Assembly (NCBI GenBank): GCA_016715075.1
Contig: JADKBK010000002.1
Span: 310,001 to 374,000 of the forward strand
DNA: 64,000 nt
Direction: 5' to 3'
Source of the DNA: Bacteroidales bacterium
GTDB lineage: Bacteria; Bacteroidota; Bacteroidia; Bacteroidales; VadinHA17
This document shows, piece by piece, positions 25,297-34,235 of this stretch. The position numbers were made by a program, and so were the translations under genes. Numbering within the stretch: position 1 is the first letter of the stretch; each line of letters opens with the position of its first letter. Under the pieces are notes generated by a model, which worked only from the letters and a program-made list of their open reading frames with translations, was not told the origin of the DNA and did not search any database.

Positions 25297-26628
25297 ATGA
25301 AAGGATTTATGAAAAAAGTATTGCTGCTTCTGGGTTTAAGCCTTTTTGTTATTTGTGAAAATTCATACGGACAGCAGGATAGTCTGTGGAGTTTTAACGA
25401 TTGTGTGGAATACGCGTTCAGCAGAAACATACAGGTAAGGAAGGGTGAACTGTCAAATAAGAGATATGGCCTGTATGAAGAGCAGTCGAAGGCAAATCGC
25501 CTTCCTTATGTCAGCGCTTCGCTGAGTCAGAGTTTTACATGGAGTAAAAATGCACTTACAGGAGAGACAGCCCTCACAGGAGCCAGTGGCTCAAATTATT
25601 CAATTAATTCGGGTGTCACCCTTTTTAACTCTTCGAGAATAACAAACCTTATCAGACAGGCAGAGCTCGATCTGAAAGGAGGATTATACTCTCTGGAGAC
25701 TACGAAGGAATCCATCAGTCTGAGTATTCTGGATGCATACCTCCAGGTTCTCTATGCCGGGGAACAGGTTAAGAACAGTCTGAAGCAGATTGAATCTACT
25801 ACATCACAGCTTAATCTGGCACAGGAGAGACTTGCTCTGAAAGTAATTTCCCAGTCCGATTTTGCCCAGGTCAGATCACAGCTGGCAAGCGAGAAGCTTA
25901 CCCTTGCAAATTCTGAAAGTCAGTTTGCCATAGCAAAGGTGAACCTGATGCAGCTTATGGAGCTCCCAATGGGCTCCGGATTTAATATTGAACATCCGCT
26001 TATCCTGGAATCGGTAAATGAAAATCGGTTACCAGATGCCCGGCTTGTCTATGAAACATCAATTGCCATTAAGCCGCAGATAAAGAATGCAGTGGTACAG
26101 AAAGAAATAGCATCCATTGATGAGAAGATTGCCAGGGCAGCCTTTTTCCCTACTTTATCTGCAGCAGCAGGTCTAAGCTCAGGTTATTCCACTTCATACA
26201 CCGATCCGTATTTTGACCAGCTAAACCAGGGTATCCGGCCGAGTATCGGATTTTCACTCTCTATTCCGATCTATCAGAACAAGCAGGCAAAGACCAGTGT
26301 TGCTGTTGCTAAAATAGGCTATATGGATGCAGTATTGACAGAGACTGATACAAAGAACCAATTAAGAAAGAGTATCGAACAGGCATGCGTGGATGTGAGT
26401 TCAGCCCAGTCAGAATACGAGGCTAATCTCGAGAATTACGCTGCGGCAGCGGAATCGGCCTCTCTTTCAGCTGAAAAATTCAGGCAGGGCATCATAAACT
26501 CGGTTGACTATATGGTTTCAAAAACAAATCTGATAATGGCAGAGAGTCAGCTGCTTCAGTCAAAGTATAACCTGATTTTCAGCTATAAGATTATGGATTT
26601 TTATATGGGAATACCCCTGGCACTCTAA
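25297..26628 (+). CDS. TolC-family outer-membrane efflux protein
   Basis: 443 aa with a signal peptide (first about 24 residues, ending SYGQ). Two OEP helical repeats; segments such as SLSQSFTWSKNAL and SAAAGLSSGYSTSY form the outer-membrane strands. First gene of an operon with a MacA-like adaptor (15 bp gap), MacB-type ATPase and permease, then a LytS/LytTR pair. An alternative start at the internal Met5 is equally plausible. Confidence 0.93.
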   Translation: MKGFMKKVLLLLGLSLFVICENSYGQQDSLWSFNDCVEYAFSRNIQVRKGELSNKRYGLYEEQSKANRLPYVSASLSQSFTWSKNALTGETALTGASGSNYSINSGVTLFNSSRITNLIRQAELDLKGGLYSLETTKESISLSILDAYLQVLYAGEQVKNSLKQIESTTSQLNLAQERLALKVISQSDFAQVRSQLASEKLTLANSESQFAIAKVNLMQLMELPMGSGFNIEHPLILESVNENRLPDARLVYETSIAIKPQIKNAVVQKEIASIDEKIARAAFFPTLSAAAGLSSGYSTSYTDPYFDQLNQGIRPSIGFSLSIPIYQNKQAKTSVAVAKIGYMDAVLTETDTKNQLRKSIEQACVDVSSAQSEYEANLENYAAAAESASLSAEKFRQGIINSVDYMVSKTNLIMAESQLLQSKYNLIFSYKIMDFYMGIPLAL

Positions 26629-26643
26629 TGATAAAAACAAATA

Positions 26644-27912
26644 ATGATGAAAAGAAGAATAATAGTAATCGGAGCAGCTATCGTGATAGCAGTATCAACA
26701 CTGGTGATAATCAGGATGGCTTCTGAAAAGGAATCTGATGTTACTTTCGACACTGTAAAAGTGGAACGTGGTAATATTTATAATACTGTCACAGCGACAG
26801 GAACAATAGAAGCAATCACCACTGTTGAGGTTGGCACCCAGGTATCAGGAATTCTGCAGCATATTTATGCAGATTTCAACGATAATGTAAAGCAGGGGCA
26901 GATACTGGCCAGGCTCGATGAGACTTCACTTAAGGCTCAGCTCGATCAGAGTCAGTCTCAGGTTGATCAGGCCCAGGCACAGCTGACCTTTCAGGAGGCA
27001 ACCTACAGGAGGTTAAAGGTCCTTTATGATAAAGAGCTGATTGCCCAGTCTGATTATGATCAGGCTCTGTTCAATTATGAAAATTCCAAAGCCTCGCTCA
27101 GCAGTGCAAGATCAGCTTTATCAAGGGCAAAAGTCAATCTTGATTATGCAACAATAACCTCCCCGATTGACGGTGTTGTACTCAACAGGGCAGTAGAGGA
27201 AGGACAGACAGTTGCTGCCAGTTTTAATACTCCCACCCTTTTTACGATAGTGAATGATTTGACACAGATGGAGGTTCAGACCAGCGTTGATGAGGCTGAT
27301 ATTGGAAAAGTTAACAGGAATCAGAGAGTCGAATTTACTGTTGACGCCTATCCGGATATGAAATTTACTGGCAATGTATCTGAGGTTCGTTTGCAGCCTG
27401 TAACTACCAATAATGTTGTCACATATGTTGTTATACTGAGTGCCCCCAATCCTGAGAAAAAGCTTATGCCCGGGATGACAGCCAGCGCCATCATTTATGT
27501 TGAAGAACGTGAGAACAGCCTTGTGCTGTCGGGGAAAGCGCTCAGGTTTACTCCGGACGGAGCTTACCTTGCAAAGATGGCAAAAACAATGAAGGCAGAC
27601 GGATCATTGCCACTTAGTCAGACACCTCCTCTAACAGGAAGTGCCGGAGCGGAAGCAAAAGCTCTGCCACCGGCGGGATTTTCATCAGGGCAGGTAAGCA
27701 ATGACCCTAAGACCAAAACAGTGTGGATTAAAGATACAAGGATGGGTATACACCCAAATATGATCAAAATAGGGATAGACAATGGTTCGGGTGTCGAAGT
27801 TCTTTCGGGGTTGAAAGAGGGGGATGAGGTTGTTATTGCAATGACGGAAGCAGGTTCTGTTTCAAAAACAGAGACATCAGGCAATACTCCGCGTGGCCCA
27901 TTCCCTTTTTAG
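26644..27912 (+). CDS. MacA-like efflux periplasmic adaptor subunit
   Basis: 422 aa. An N-terminal membrane anchor (about 5-24) precedes the first lipoyl half (VEVGTQVSGILQHIYADFNDNV), a coiled-coil hairpin with LDQSQSQVDQAQAQL, and the second lipoyl half (SPIDGVVLNRAVEEGQTV). Beta-barrel and membrane-proximal domains follow. The C-terminal region carries a low-complexity Pro/Ala-rich insert (about 325-350) and ends GNTPRGPFPF. It should couple the MacB-type transporter to TolC for export of macrolide-like compounds, peptides or lipids; the substrate is not deducible. Confidence 0.93.
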   Translation: MMKRRIIVIGAAIVIAVSTLVIIRMASEKESDVTFDTVKVERGNIYNTVTATGTIEAITTVEVGTQVSGILQHIYADFNDNVKQGQILARLDETSLKAQLDQSQSQVDQAQAQLTFQEATYRRLKVLYDKELIAQSDYDQALFNYENSKASLSSARSALSRAKVNLDYATITSPIDGVVLNRAVEEGQTVAASFNTPTLFTIVNDLTQMEVQTSVDEADIGKVNRNQRVEFTVDAYPDMKFTGNVSEVRLQPVTTNNVVTYVVILSAPNPEKKLMPGMTASAIIYVEERENSLVLSGKALRFTPDGAYLAKMAKTMKADGSLPLSQTPPLTGSAGAEAKALPPAGFSSGQVSNDPKTKTVWIKDTRMGIHPNMIKIGIDNGSGVEVLSGLKEGDEVVIAMTEAGSVSKTETSGNTPRGPFPF

Positions 27913-27949
27913 GGATGAGGTTTAATTAAAGCTAAACTGATACATTATC

Positions 27950-28705
27950 ATGAATAATATTGTAATAGAGACAAATAACCTCAGAAAAGACTATCATATA
28001 GGAGAGGTTACCGTACACGCCCTCCGGGGGGTTGATATGAAGATCCATGAAGGGGAGTTTGTTGCAATAATGGGTGCAAGCGGATCAGGAAAGTCGACAA
28101 TGCTTAATATCCTTGGCTGCCTTGACAAGCCATCTGTGGGAAGTTATTGTCTTGATGGAGTGGATGTAAATACAATGAACAGAGATGAGACCGCGAGGCT
28201 GCGAAACAGGAAGCTTGGTTTTGTTTTTCAGTCATATAATCTTCTGGCAAGGACCACCGCACTGGAAAATGTGGAGCTTCCGCTCTTTTATAACGGGAAA
28301 ATTAAGGCCAGGGAACGGAAGGAAAGGGCAGTAAAGGCACTCGAAGATGTGGGACTGGCTGACCGTATGCATCATATGCCTAACCAGCTGTCGGGCGGCC
28401 AGCAGCAAAGGGTAGCAATTGCAAGGTCGCTTGTAAATGATCCTGTCCTGATACTTGCAGATGAACCGACAGGAAATCTCGATACCCGTACATCATTCGG
28501 GATTATGGAACTTTTCCAGGAACTGAATAGTAAGGGGAGAACAATTGTGTATGTGACACATGAACCTGATATAGCCAGGTTTGCAACGAGAAATGTCATT
28601 TTCCGGGATGGAAAAATTCAGAAGGAATCTCAGGTTGCTGACCGTTATTTTGCAACTGAAATGCTGAAGAACCTTGGTCCGGAGATTGAAGAAGACTTTG
28701 ATTAA
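27950..28705 (+). CDS. MacB/LolD-type ABC transporter ATP-binding protein
   Basis: 251 aa. Walker A is GASGSGKST, the Q-loop is FVFQSYNLLARTTALENV, the signature is LSGGQQQRVAIARSL, Walker B is LILADEPTGNLD and the H-loop is YVTHEPD: all consensus. An acidic C-terminal tail (EIEEDFD) is typical of Bacteroidota members. In E. coli MacB the ATPase is fused to the permease; here they are separate genes 15 bp apart. Confidence 0.95.
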   Translation: MNNIVIETNNLRKDYHIGEVTVHALRGVDMKIHEGEFVAIMGASGSGKSTMLNILGCLDKPSVGSYCLDGVDVNTMNRDETARLRNRKLGFVFQSYNLLARTTALENVELPLFYNGKIKARERKERAVKALEDVGLADRMHHMPNQLSGGQQQRVAIARSLVNDPVLILADEPTGNLDTRTSFGIMELFQELNSKGRTIVYVTHEPDIARFATRNVIFRDGKIQKESQVADRYFATEMLKNLGPEIEEDFD

Positions 28706-28720
28706 TAAATATTTAAACCA

Positions 28721-29941
28721 ATGAATTATTCAAACCTTTTCAGAATTGCCGTAAGAGCATTGTTCAGAAATAAAATGAGGGCATTTCTGACTATGCTGGG
28801 CATAATAATAGGAGTAGCATCGGTTATCGCCATGCTGGCCATTGGTGAAGGATCGAAAGCCAGTATCAGGGAAGAGATGTCGGGTATGGGAACCAATATG
28901 GTAATGATAATGCCAAATTTTCAGCGCCGCGGCGGTGTCAGTCTCGGTACCTCGAATTCCAATGTGCTAAAATTGAGTGATGTTACAGCGCTGCGCAACG
29001 AAGCTGTCACACTGACTGCTGTTTCGCCGGAGATACGCGCCAGTGGTCAGGTAATATACAGCAATGAGAATACTCAGACAACTATATATGGGGTGAGTGA
29101 AGAGTATCTCCCCATAAAAAAGCTTGAAGTAAAAGCAGGCAGGATTTTCAATTCAGCTGAAGTGAGGAATATGTCAAAAGTATGTTTGCTCGGGCAGACA
29201 GTTGTGGAAAACCTCTTTGGGAAGGGTGCTGATCCTGTCGGGCTTACAATCAGGATCAAGAATCTGCCGTTCCTCATTATAGGTACTCTTGAGGATAAAG
29301 GTGAGAGCGGAATGGGCCAGGATCAGGACGACCTTATTATCGCACCCTACTCGACAGTTCAGCGCCGTCTTGCTGCCATTGACTACATTAATGGTATTTA
29401 TGCTTCAGCCGTGAGTGAGGAAAAGAGTGCGGCAGCCATAGCGGAAGCCAGTGAGATCCTCCGAAGGACACATAAGCTTAAGGAATCGGCGGAAAATGAT
29501 TTCAGGATAATGTCCCAGTCGGAGCTAATTGAAAGGGTTTCTTCTATAACCAACATAATGACTATACTCCTTGGGGCTATAGCAGGCATTTCGCTGCTTG
29601 TTGGAGGTATCGGGATAATGAATATCATGCTGGTTTCAGTAACAGAGAGAACAAGGGAGATCGGATTAAGAATGTCGGTAGGGGGCCGTGGGAGAGATAT
29701 CCTCAAACAGTTCCTTGTCGAATCGATGCTCCTGAGCATCCTGGGAGGACTTCTCGGAATAATTTTCGGATACCTGATTGCCAAACTTGCCGGATCGCTT
29801 ATGGATAGTGAACCCCTGGTAAAAACTCAATCGGTTGTTCTTGCATTTATAGTATGTTTTATAATCGGGGTATTCTTTGGATGGTACCCGGCACGCAAAG
29901 CGGCTAACCTTAATCCGATAGATGCGCTCAGGTATGAATAA
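28721..29941 (+). CDS. MacB/FtsX-type ABC transporter permease
   Basis: 406 aa with four TMs: TM1 at about 22-42 (LTMLGIIIGVASVIAMLAIGEG), a periplasmic MacB_PCD domain of about 220 residues, then three C-terminal TMs. The FtsX signature is GGIGIMNIMLVSVTERTREIGLRMSVGGRGRDI, and the end is NPIDALRYE, the usual termination of the family. Acts as a mechanotransmitting type VII ABC exporter with the adjacent ATPase, adaptor and TolC. Confidence 0.95.
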   Translation: MNYSNLFRIAVRALFRNKMRAFLTMLGIIIGVASVIAMLAIGEGSKASIREEMSGMGTNMVMIMPNFQRRGGVSLGTSNSNVLKLSDVTALRNEAVTLTAVSPEIRASGQVIYSNENTQTTIYGVSEEYLPIKKLEVKAGRIFNSAEVRNMSKVCLLGQTVVENLFGKGADPVGLTIRIKNLPFLIIGTLEDKGESGMGQDQDDLIIAPYSTVQRRLAAIDYINGIYASAVSEEKSAAAIAEASEILRRTHKLKESAENDFRIMSQSELIERVSSITNIMTILLGAIAGISLLVGGIGIMNIMLVSVTERTREIGLRMSVGGRGRDILKQFLVESMLLSILGGLLGIIFGYLIAKLAGSLMDSEPLVKTQSVVLAFIVCFIIGVFFGWYPARKAANLNPIDALRYE

Positions 29942-30034
29942 AATGACAGGGATTAACTATATTTGGTAGACAATAAAATCTGCAGTAAAATCAGGCAGAC
30001 TATAAATAAATCAACAGGATCATCCTTGGAAATA

Positions 30035-31138
30035 ATGAAAAAAAACTTCTTTGAAGGCAATAAACTTAAGATCACACTTCATATTCTCGCCTGGGCGGTC
30101 CTCTTCGGATTACCTGTTTACTTCATAAAAAGGTGGCAGATCGGCAAAGAATTTATCTGGTTCTATTATCTTAATACTATGATAAGCGGTATAATTTTTT
30201 ATGCCAACTATCTGGTCCTTGTTCCGATGTTCTTTTTCAGAAAGAAAAAATACATCTATTATCTATCTGTGATATGTTTAATTGTCAGTTTCTTCTTTGT
30301 ATCTGATTTCTCACATAAGCGCATATTCAAATATGACCCTGTTGCTGTCCAGGAAATAAAGAACAAGGTACCCTCTGCTGATGGGGACAGGGATCTTCCC
30401 GGAAGTGGGAAGGGAAAAGTGGGCCCTCCAATGAAGGAGATCCACATATTCAACTATGCATTTACATCTTTGATACTTGTTCTCTTCTCCCTGGGAATAA
30501 GGATTCTTGAACGTCATTCCCAGATCGAGCAGTTGCAGGAGAAGCTGGAAAAGGAGAGACTGAATTCGGAACTTGCATTTCTGAAAAACCAGATAAGTCC
30601 CCATTTTTTCTTTAATACCCTGAATAATATTTATTCCCTTATCAGTCTCAATACTGATGATGCTCAAAAAGCTGTACTTAAGCTCTCAAAACTGATGAGA
30701 TATCTGTTATACGAATCTGAAAATGGCGATACAACCCTGAGCAGGGAAATCAGTTTCATGAATAACTATATCGATCTCATGAAACTCAGAATGAATGAAA
30801 AGGTAGCTCTTAATGTAATATTTCCAGATAAGTATGATGATCTGAAGATCCCTCCGTTGATCTTTATCCCCTTTATTGAAAATGCCTTCAAGCACGGGAT
30901 CACTTCAAGGGGCAACTCATTTATTGAGATTACACTCAGGACTTTGAAGAATTCAATATCATTCAGATGTGTTAATAGTCTTACAAAGTCACCAGAAGAA
31001 CATGAAAGCAATAATTCAGGTATAGGACTCGAAAATGTAAAAAAGAGGCTTGCATTATTGTTCCCGGATAATCATAAACTTACTATCAGCAAGAGAGATA
31101 ATGAGTTTGAAGTATTGCTTCAGATTAATTTTTTCTGA
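30035..31138 (+). CDS. LytS-type sensor histidine kinase
   Basis: 367 aa from ATG 30035; the open frame extends to a TTG at 29963 but the added residues are polar and unlike the family. Four TMs (about 12-150) carry no extracytoplasmic domain. A coiled coil follows, then the His_kinase region FLKNQISPHFFFNTLNNIYSLI (phospho-acceptor His in SPHF) and an HATPase with FIENAFKHG and NNSGIGLENVKKRL. Pairs with the LytTR regulator that starts at its stop codon. Being downstream of the MacAB-TolC genes, it may sense the pump substrate or envelope stress. Confidence 0.93.
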   Translation: MKKNFFEGNKLKITLHILAWAVLFGLPVYFIKRWQIGKEFIWFYYLNTMISGIIFYANYLVLVPMFFFRKKKYIYYLSVICLIVSFFFVSDFSHKRIFKYDPVAVQEIKNKVPSADGDRDLPGSGKGKVGPPMKEIHIFNYAFTSLILVLFSLGIRILERHSQIEQLQEKLEKERLNSELAFLKNQISPHFFFNTLNNIYSLISLNTDDAQKAVLKLSKLMRYLLYESENGDTTLSREISFMNNYIDLMKLRMNEKVALNVIFPDKYDDLKIPPLIFIPFIENAFKHGITSRGNSFIEITLRTLKNSISFRCVNSLTKSPEEHESNNSGIGLENVKKRLALLFPDNHKLTISKRDNEFEVLLQINFF

Positions 31139-31851
31139 TGTTAAACGCAATCGCAATAGATGATGAGCCACTGGCACTCCAGTTGGTTTCGGGGTATATC
31201 GGAAAGACACCTGAGCTGAAACTCATTGGCAGGTTCGATAATCCGCTGGATGCTGCTGACTTTCTGAACGAAAACAGGGCTGATATCATTTTTGTGGATA
31301 TCCAGATGCCTGAGCTGACAGGAGTTGAATTTACGCGCTTGCTTGAAAAGGGCCCCAAAATTATTTTTACCACTGCTTATGAAAAATATGCCCTTGAAGG
31401 TTATAAACTGGAGATTGTGGATTATCTGCTGAAGCCTTTCAGTTATGAGGAGTTTTTATCTGCAGTACGGAAGGCGGAGCGTCTGATCCGTATGGAGCAG
31501 AAAGCCAGGGTGAATGTTAATTCAAACGACAAGTTTCTTTTCCTCAAATCCGACTACAAGATCAGGCGAATTAACTTCAATGATATTATTTTTATTGAGG
31601 GGTTTAAGGATTATGCTAAAATAGTCACTCAGAGTTCTTCCAAACCGGTGCTTTCTCTGACTACACTGAAGCTCCTCGAATCGAAGCTGCCTTCCGGTAG
31701 ATTTATGAGGGTTCATCGTTCATTTATAGTAAATCTTGACAGGATAGATACAATAGAGAAGGGAAGGATTGTATTTGGAAAAACATATATTCCTGTAAGT
31801 GAGCAATATAAAGATGCGTTCCAGAAATACCTCGACAGAAATTTTATTTAG
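31138..31851 (+). CDS. LytTR-family response regulator
   Basis: 237 aa. The receiver domain (about 1-115) has an acidic DDEP pocket, phospho-acceptor Asp in IIFVDIQMPELTG, and KPFSYEEF. The C-terminal LytTR DNA-binding domain (about 135-235) contains FIEGFKDYAKI, SRFMRVHRSFIVNLDRID-like core residues and VSEQYKDAF. The first base of its ATG overlaps the last base of the kinase stop (TGATG), so translation is coupled. Likely regulates this efflux operon. Confidence 0.95.
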   Translation: MLNAIAIDDEPLALQLVSGYIGKTPELKLIGRFDNPLDAADFLNENRADIIFVDIQMPELTGVEFTRLLEKGPKIIFTTAYEKYALEGYKLEIVDYLLKPFSYEEFLSAVRKAERLIRMEQKARVNVNSNDKFLFLKSDYKIRRINFNDIIFIEGFKDYAKIVTQSSSKPVLSLTTLKLLESKLPSGRFMRVHRSFIVNLDRIDTIEKGRIVFGKTYIPVSEQYKDAFQKYLDRNFI

Positions 31852-32376
31852 ATGTCTTTTTTAAAGGGCATTTCAGATTAATGCATCCACTCAACCGCTC
31901 CGGTTGCGCCCGGCATTTATCATACAATGATTATCATTTTGCTGCGACCCGGGGATGATAGTTAATTCAAAGCTTCCAAATGTCATTCTCAGTGAACCTT
32001 TATGTAACAATAAGTTAAAAGCTTCTGCAGAGGCCAAATCTCCCAACAGGAATGGATGTTGACCTATTGCGACGGCCTTTATTCGATGTGTTCTGGAAGT
32101 TTAAATCTTTAATTGTATTAAGACGTCTTAAAAAATACAATAATTATAGATTACCCCCCTAAAAAACAGCACTATAATTGAAAAAAAGACACAAATAATC
32201 AAATACACCCCCCTAATAAACAGAATAAAATAAAAAAAATATCAAAATAATTTGGAGTACCCCCTGAAAGCTCATATATTTGTCGGGAAAATTTAATGAT
32301 TTCATTGTTAAATTTTGAGTTATAAATCGGTCGCATACAAGCCGGGAGTTAATAATACAATTAAAAGAAAATTATT
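31852..32376. other. Intergenic region before amtB
   Basis: 525 bp without a credible gene. The left half is mixed sequence; the right half is very AT-rich except for three C-tract motifs (described separately). No convincing terminator for the upstream lytTR gene was found. The amtB promoter must lie in the last 100-200 bp. Confidence 0.6.
32153..32265 (+). promoter_or_regulatory. Three phased C-tract motifs upstream of amtB
   Basis: ACCCCCCTAA (32153), ACCCCCCTAA (32207) and ACCCCCTGAA (32259) stand out in otherwise AT-rich DNA. Their starts are 54 and 52 bp apart, about five helical turns, so all three would face the same side of the DNA. The last lies 118 bp before the amtB start. They could be binding sites for a nitrogen-responsive activator; the protein is unknown. 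Confidence 0.4.
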
Positions 32377-33711
32377 ATGATTAAATTAAGATGGAAGAGA
32401 CCCCTGTTAATGCTTATACTGATATTTTTCAGTTTAACAGGATTATATGCTGCTGACGGAACGGCAATTGATACAGGTGCGACAGCATGGATGCTGACTT
32501 CAACAACTCTGGTATTGTTAATGGTTCCTGGTCTGGCGATGTTTTATGGTGGATTGGTACGATCGAAAAATGTCCTTGGTACAATCATGCACAGTTTTGT
32601 TTCAATGGGTATAATCAGTGTTTTGTGGGTGGTATTTGGTTACAGTATGTGTTTCGGGCAGAACATCCTGGGAGGTTGGTTCGGATGGAACTCCGACTAT
32701 TTTTTCCTGAAAGGTATCGATACCAATATAATGGATGCCGGCATTCCTGAGTATGTTTTTTCGATGTTCCAGGGTAAATTTGCGATTATAACACCTGCTC
32801 TTATTGCAGGCGCTTTCGCAGAAAGGGTATCATTCAAGGCATATTGCTTTTTTATAGCTATCTGGGGTTTATTGGTTTATAATCCTTTATGTCACTGGGT
32901 ATGGGCTTCTGACGGCTTTCTTTTCAATCTTGGACCCAAAGGGGCAATTGATTTTGCCGGAGGTACTGTTGTACATATCTCTGCAGGTGTAAGCGGTCTT
33001 GTGGCAGCACTATATCTTGGTGCAAGAAGAGGTTATCCTTATCAGGTCATCCGTCCGAATAACCTTGTTATAACTATGCTGGGTGCAGGTTTGCTGTGGG
33101 TAGGCTGGTTTGGCTTTAATGCAGGGAGCAGCATATCAAGCGGACTGAGCACAGCACAAGCTCTTACAGCAACACAGATTGCCGCCGCTTCCGGGGCGCT
33201 TGCATGGATAATAATTGAAAGCAGACATCAGGGAAAGGCGACTGCACTGGGATTTGCCTCTGGGATTCTGGCCGGACTGGTGGCAGTTACGCCGGCTGCA
33301 GGGGTGGTTCAGCCTTATGGAGCAATGGTTCTGGGTATTGTGGCATCCTTTGTTTGCTATATGGCAATAATGCTGAAAAACAAGCTTGGATATGATGACA
33401 GCCTCGACGCTTTTGGAATACATGGCGTTGGAGGAATAACAGGAGCTATTCTTCTGGTATTCTTTATTCGTCCTTCATGGATGGCCGACGCAGCAACTGT
33501 TGCCGGAGGCACATGGACAGTATGGAATCAGTTAGGCGTACAGGCTCTGGCAGTAATTATCGCTATAGCTTATGCAGCAGTAATGACCTATATCATAATC
33601 CTGGCATTGGACAAGGTTGTTAAGCTTAAAGCATCAGAAACTGATGAAATGGCCGGACTTGACAGGTCGTACCATGGTGAAAGAGGATACGGAATGCTGA
33701 ATCCAAGTTAA
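32377..33711 (+). CDS. amtB: Ammonium transporter AmtB
   Basis: 444 aa with an N-terminal signal peptide (residues 1-26) and 11 TMs. Conserved Amt features: PGLAMFYGGLVRSKN, GAFAERVSFKAY, and the pore twin histidines in NPLCHWVWASDGF and GIHGVGGITG. The C-terminal cytoplasmic tail (DRSYHGERGYGM) matches the region contacted by PII. The PII gene follows by 25 bp, the classical amtB-glnK pairing, so uptake is probably gated by PII according to 2-oxoglutarate and ATP/ADP. Confidence 0.97.
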   Translation: MIKLRWKRPLLMLILIFFSLTGLYAADGTAIDTGATAWMLTSTTLVLLMVPGLAMFYGGLVRSKNVLGTIMHSFVSMGIISVLWVVFGYSMCFGQNILGGWFGWNSDYFFLKGIDTNIMDAGIPEYVFSMFQGKFAIITPALIAGAFAERVSFKAYCFFIAIWGLLVYNPLCHWVWASDGFLFNLGPKGAIDFAGGTVVHISAGVSGLVAALYLGARRGYPYQVIRPNNLVITMLGAGLLWVGWFGFNAGSSISSGLSTAQALTATQIAAASGALAWIIIESRHQGKATALGFASGILAGLVAVTPAAGVVQPYGAMVLGIVASFVCYMAIMLKNKLGYDDSLDAFGIHGVGGITGAILLVFFIRPSWMADAATVAGGTWTVWNQLGVQALAVIIAIAYAAVMTYIIILALDKVVKLKASETDEMAGLDRSYHGERGYGMLNPS

Positions 33712-33736
33712 TAATTGAATTAGAAAAACTCAGAAA

Positions 33737-34081
33737 ATGAAATTAATAACAGCTATTATCAGGGAAGTCAAACTGGATAAAGTGCGGGAAGCGCTTATCG
33801 AAGCCGATATAAAAAGGATTACTGTAAGCCGGGTATCAGGACACGGACAGCAGAGAATTGAAGAGATGTACCGGGGGCAAATCATTGTCCCGGATCTGAT
33901 CCCCAAAATAAAAATTGAGATAGGGGTGAATGAAGAATTCGTTGACATAACCGTGAATACAATTCTGAAAGCTGCCCGTACTAACAGCGAGGGTGCCGTG
34001 GGTGATGGAAAGATATTCATAACGCCCCTGGAAGAGTGTATCAGGATAAGAACAGGAGAAAGAGGCGGAACAGCAATTTAG
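33737..34081 (+). CDS. Nitrogen regulatory PII protein (GlnK/GlnB family)
   Basis: 114 aa. PII core: MKLITAIIREVKLDKVREAL, a T-loop SGHGQQRIEEMYRGQ containing the Tyr of the EMYRG uridylylation site, B-loop GAVGDGKIFITPLE and C-loop RIRTGERGGTAI. The T-loop differs from proteobacterial GlnK (GHGQQ where KGFGRQKG is usual), resembling PII proteins of anaerobes. Cotranscribed with amtB; ends 24 bp before a strong terminator. Regulates AmtB and probably nitrogen metabolism. Confidence 0.95.
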   Translation: MKLITAIIREVKLDKVREALIEADIKRITVSRVSGHGQQRIEEMYRGQIIVPDLIPKIKIEIGVNEEFVDITVNTILKAARTNSEGAVGDGKIFITPLEECIRIRTGERGGTAI

Positions 34082-34104
34082 ATATGGGATATGGGTTTGG
34101 TTTG

Positions 34105-34130
34105 TTAGCCCGGAAATTTTTCCGGGCTAA
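34105..34130 (+). terminator. Rho-independent terminator of amtB-PII
   Basis: A 9-bp GC-rich stem TTAGCCCGG/CCGGGCTAA is extended by AAA/TTT pairs, followed by TTTAGTTTAT. Located 24 bp past the PII stop. Its near-symmetry would also let it work on the other strand. Confidence 0.85.
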
Positions 34131-34235
34131 TTTAGTTTATAATAGTGATTGTTGACGGTTAAGGAAAATATCCGATATTTGTCAGAGACCACTAAGTAAA
34201 GTATGGTTAATAATATTTATTATACCTGATTTCTT

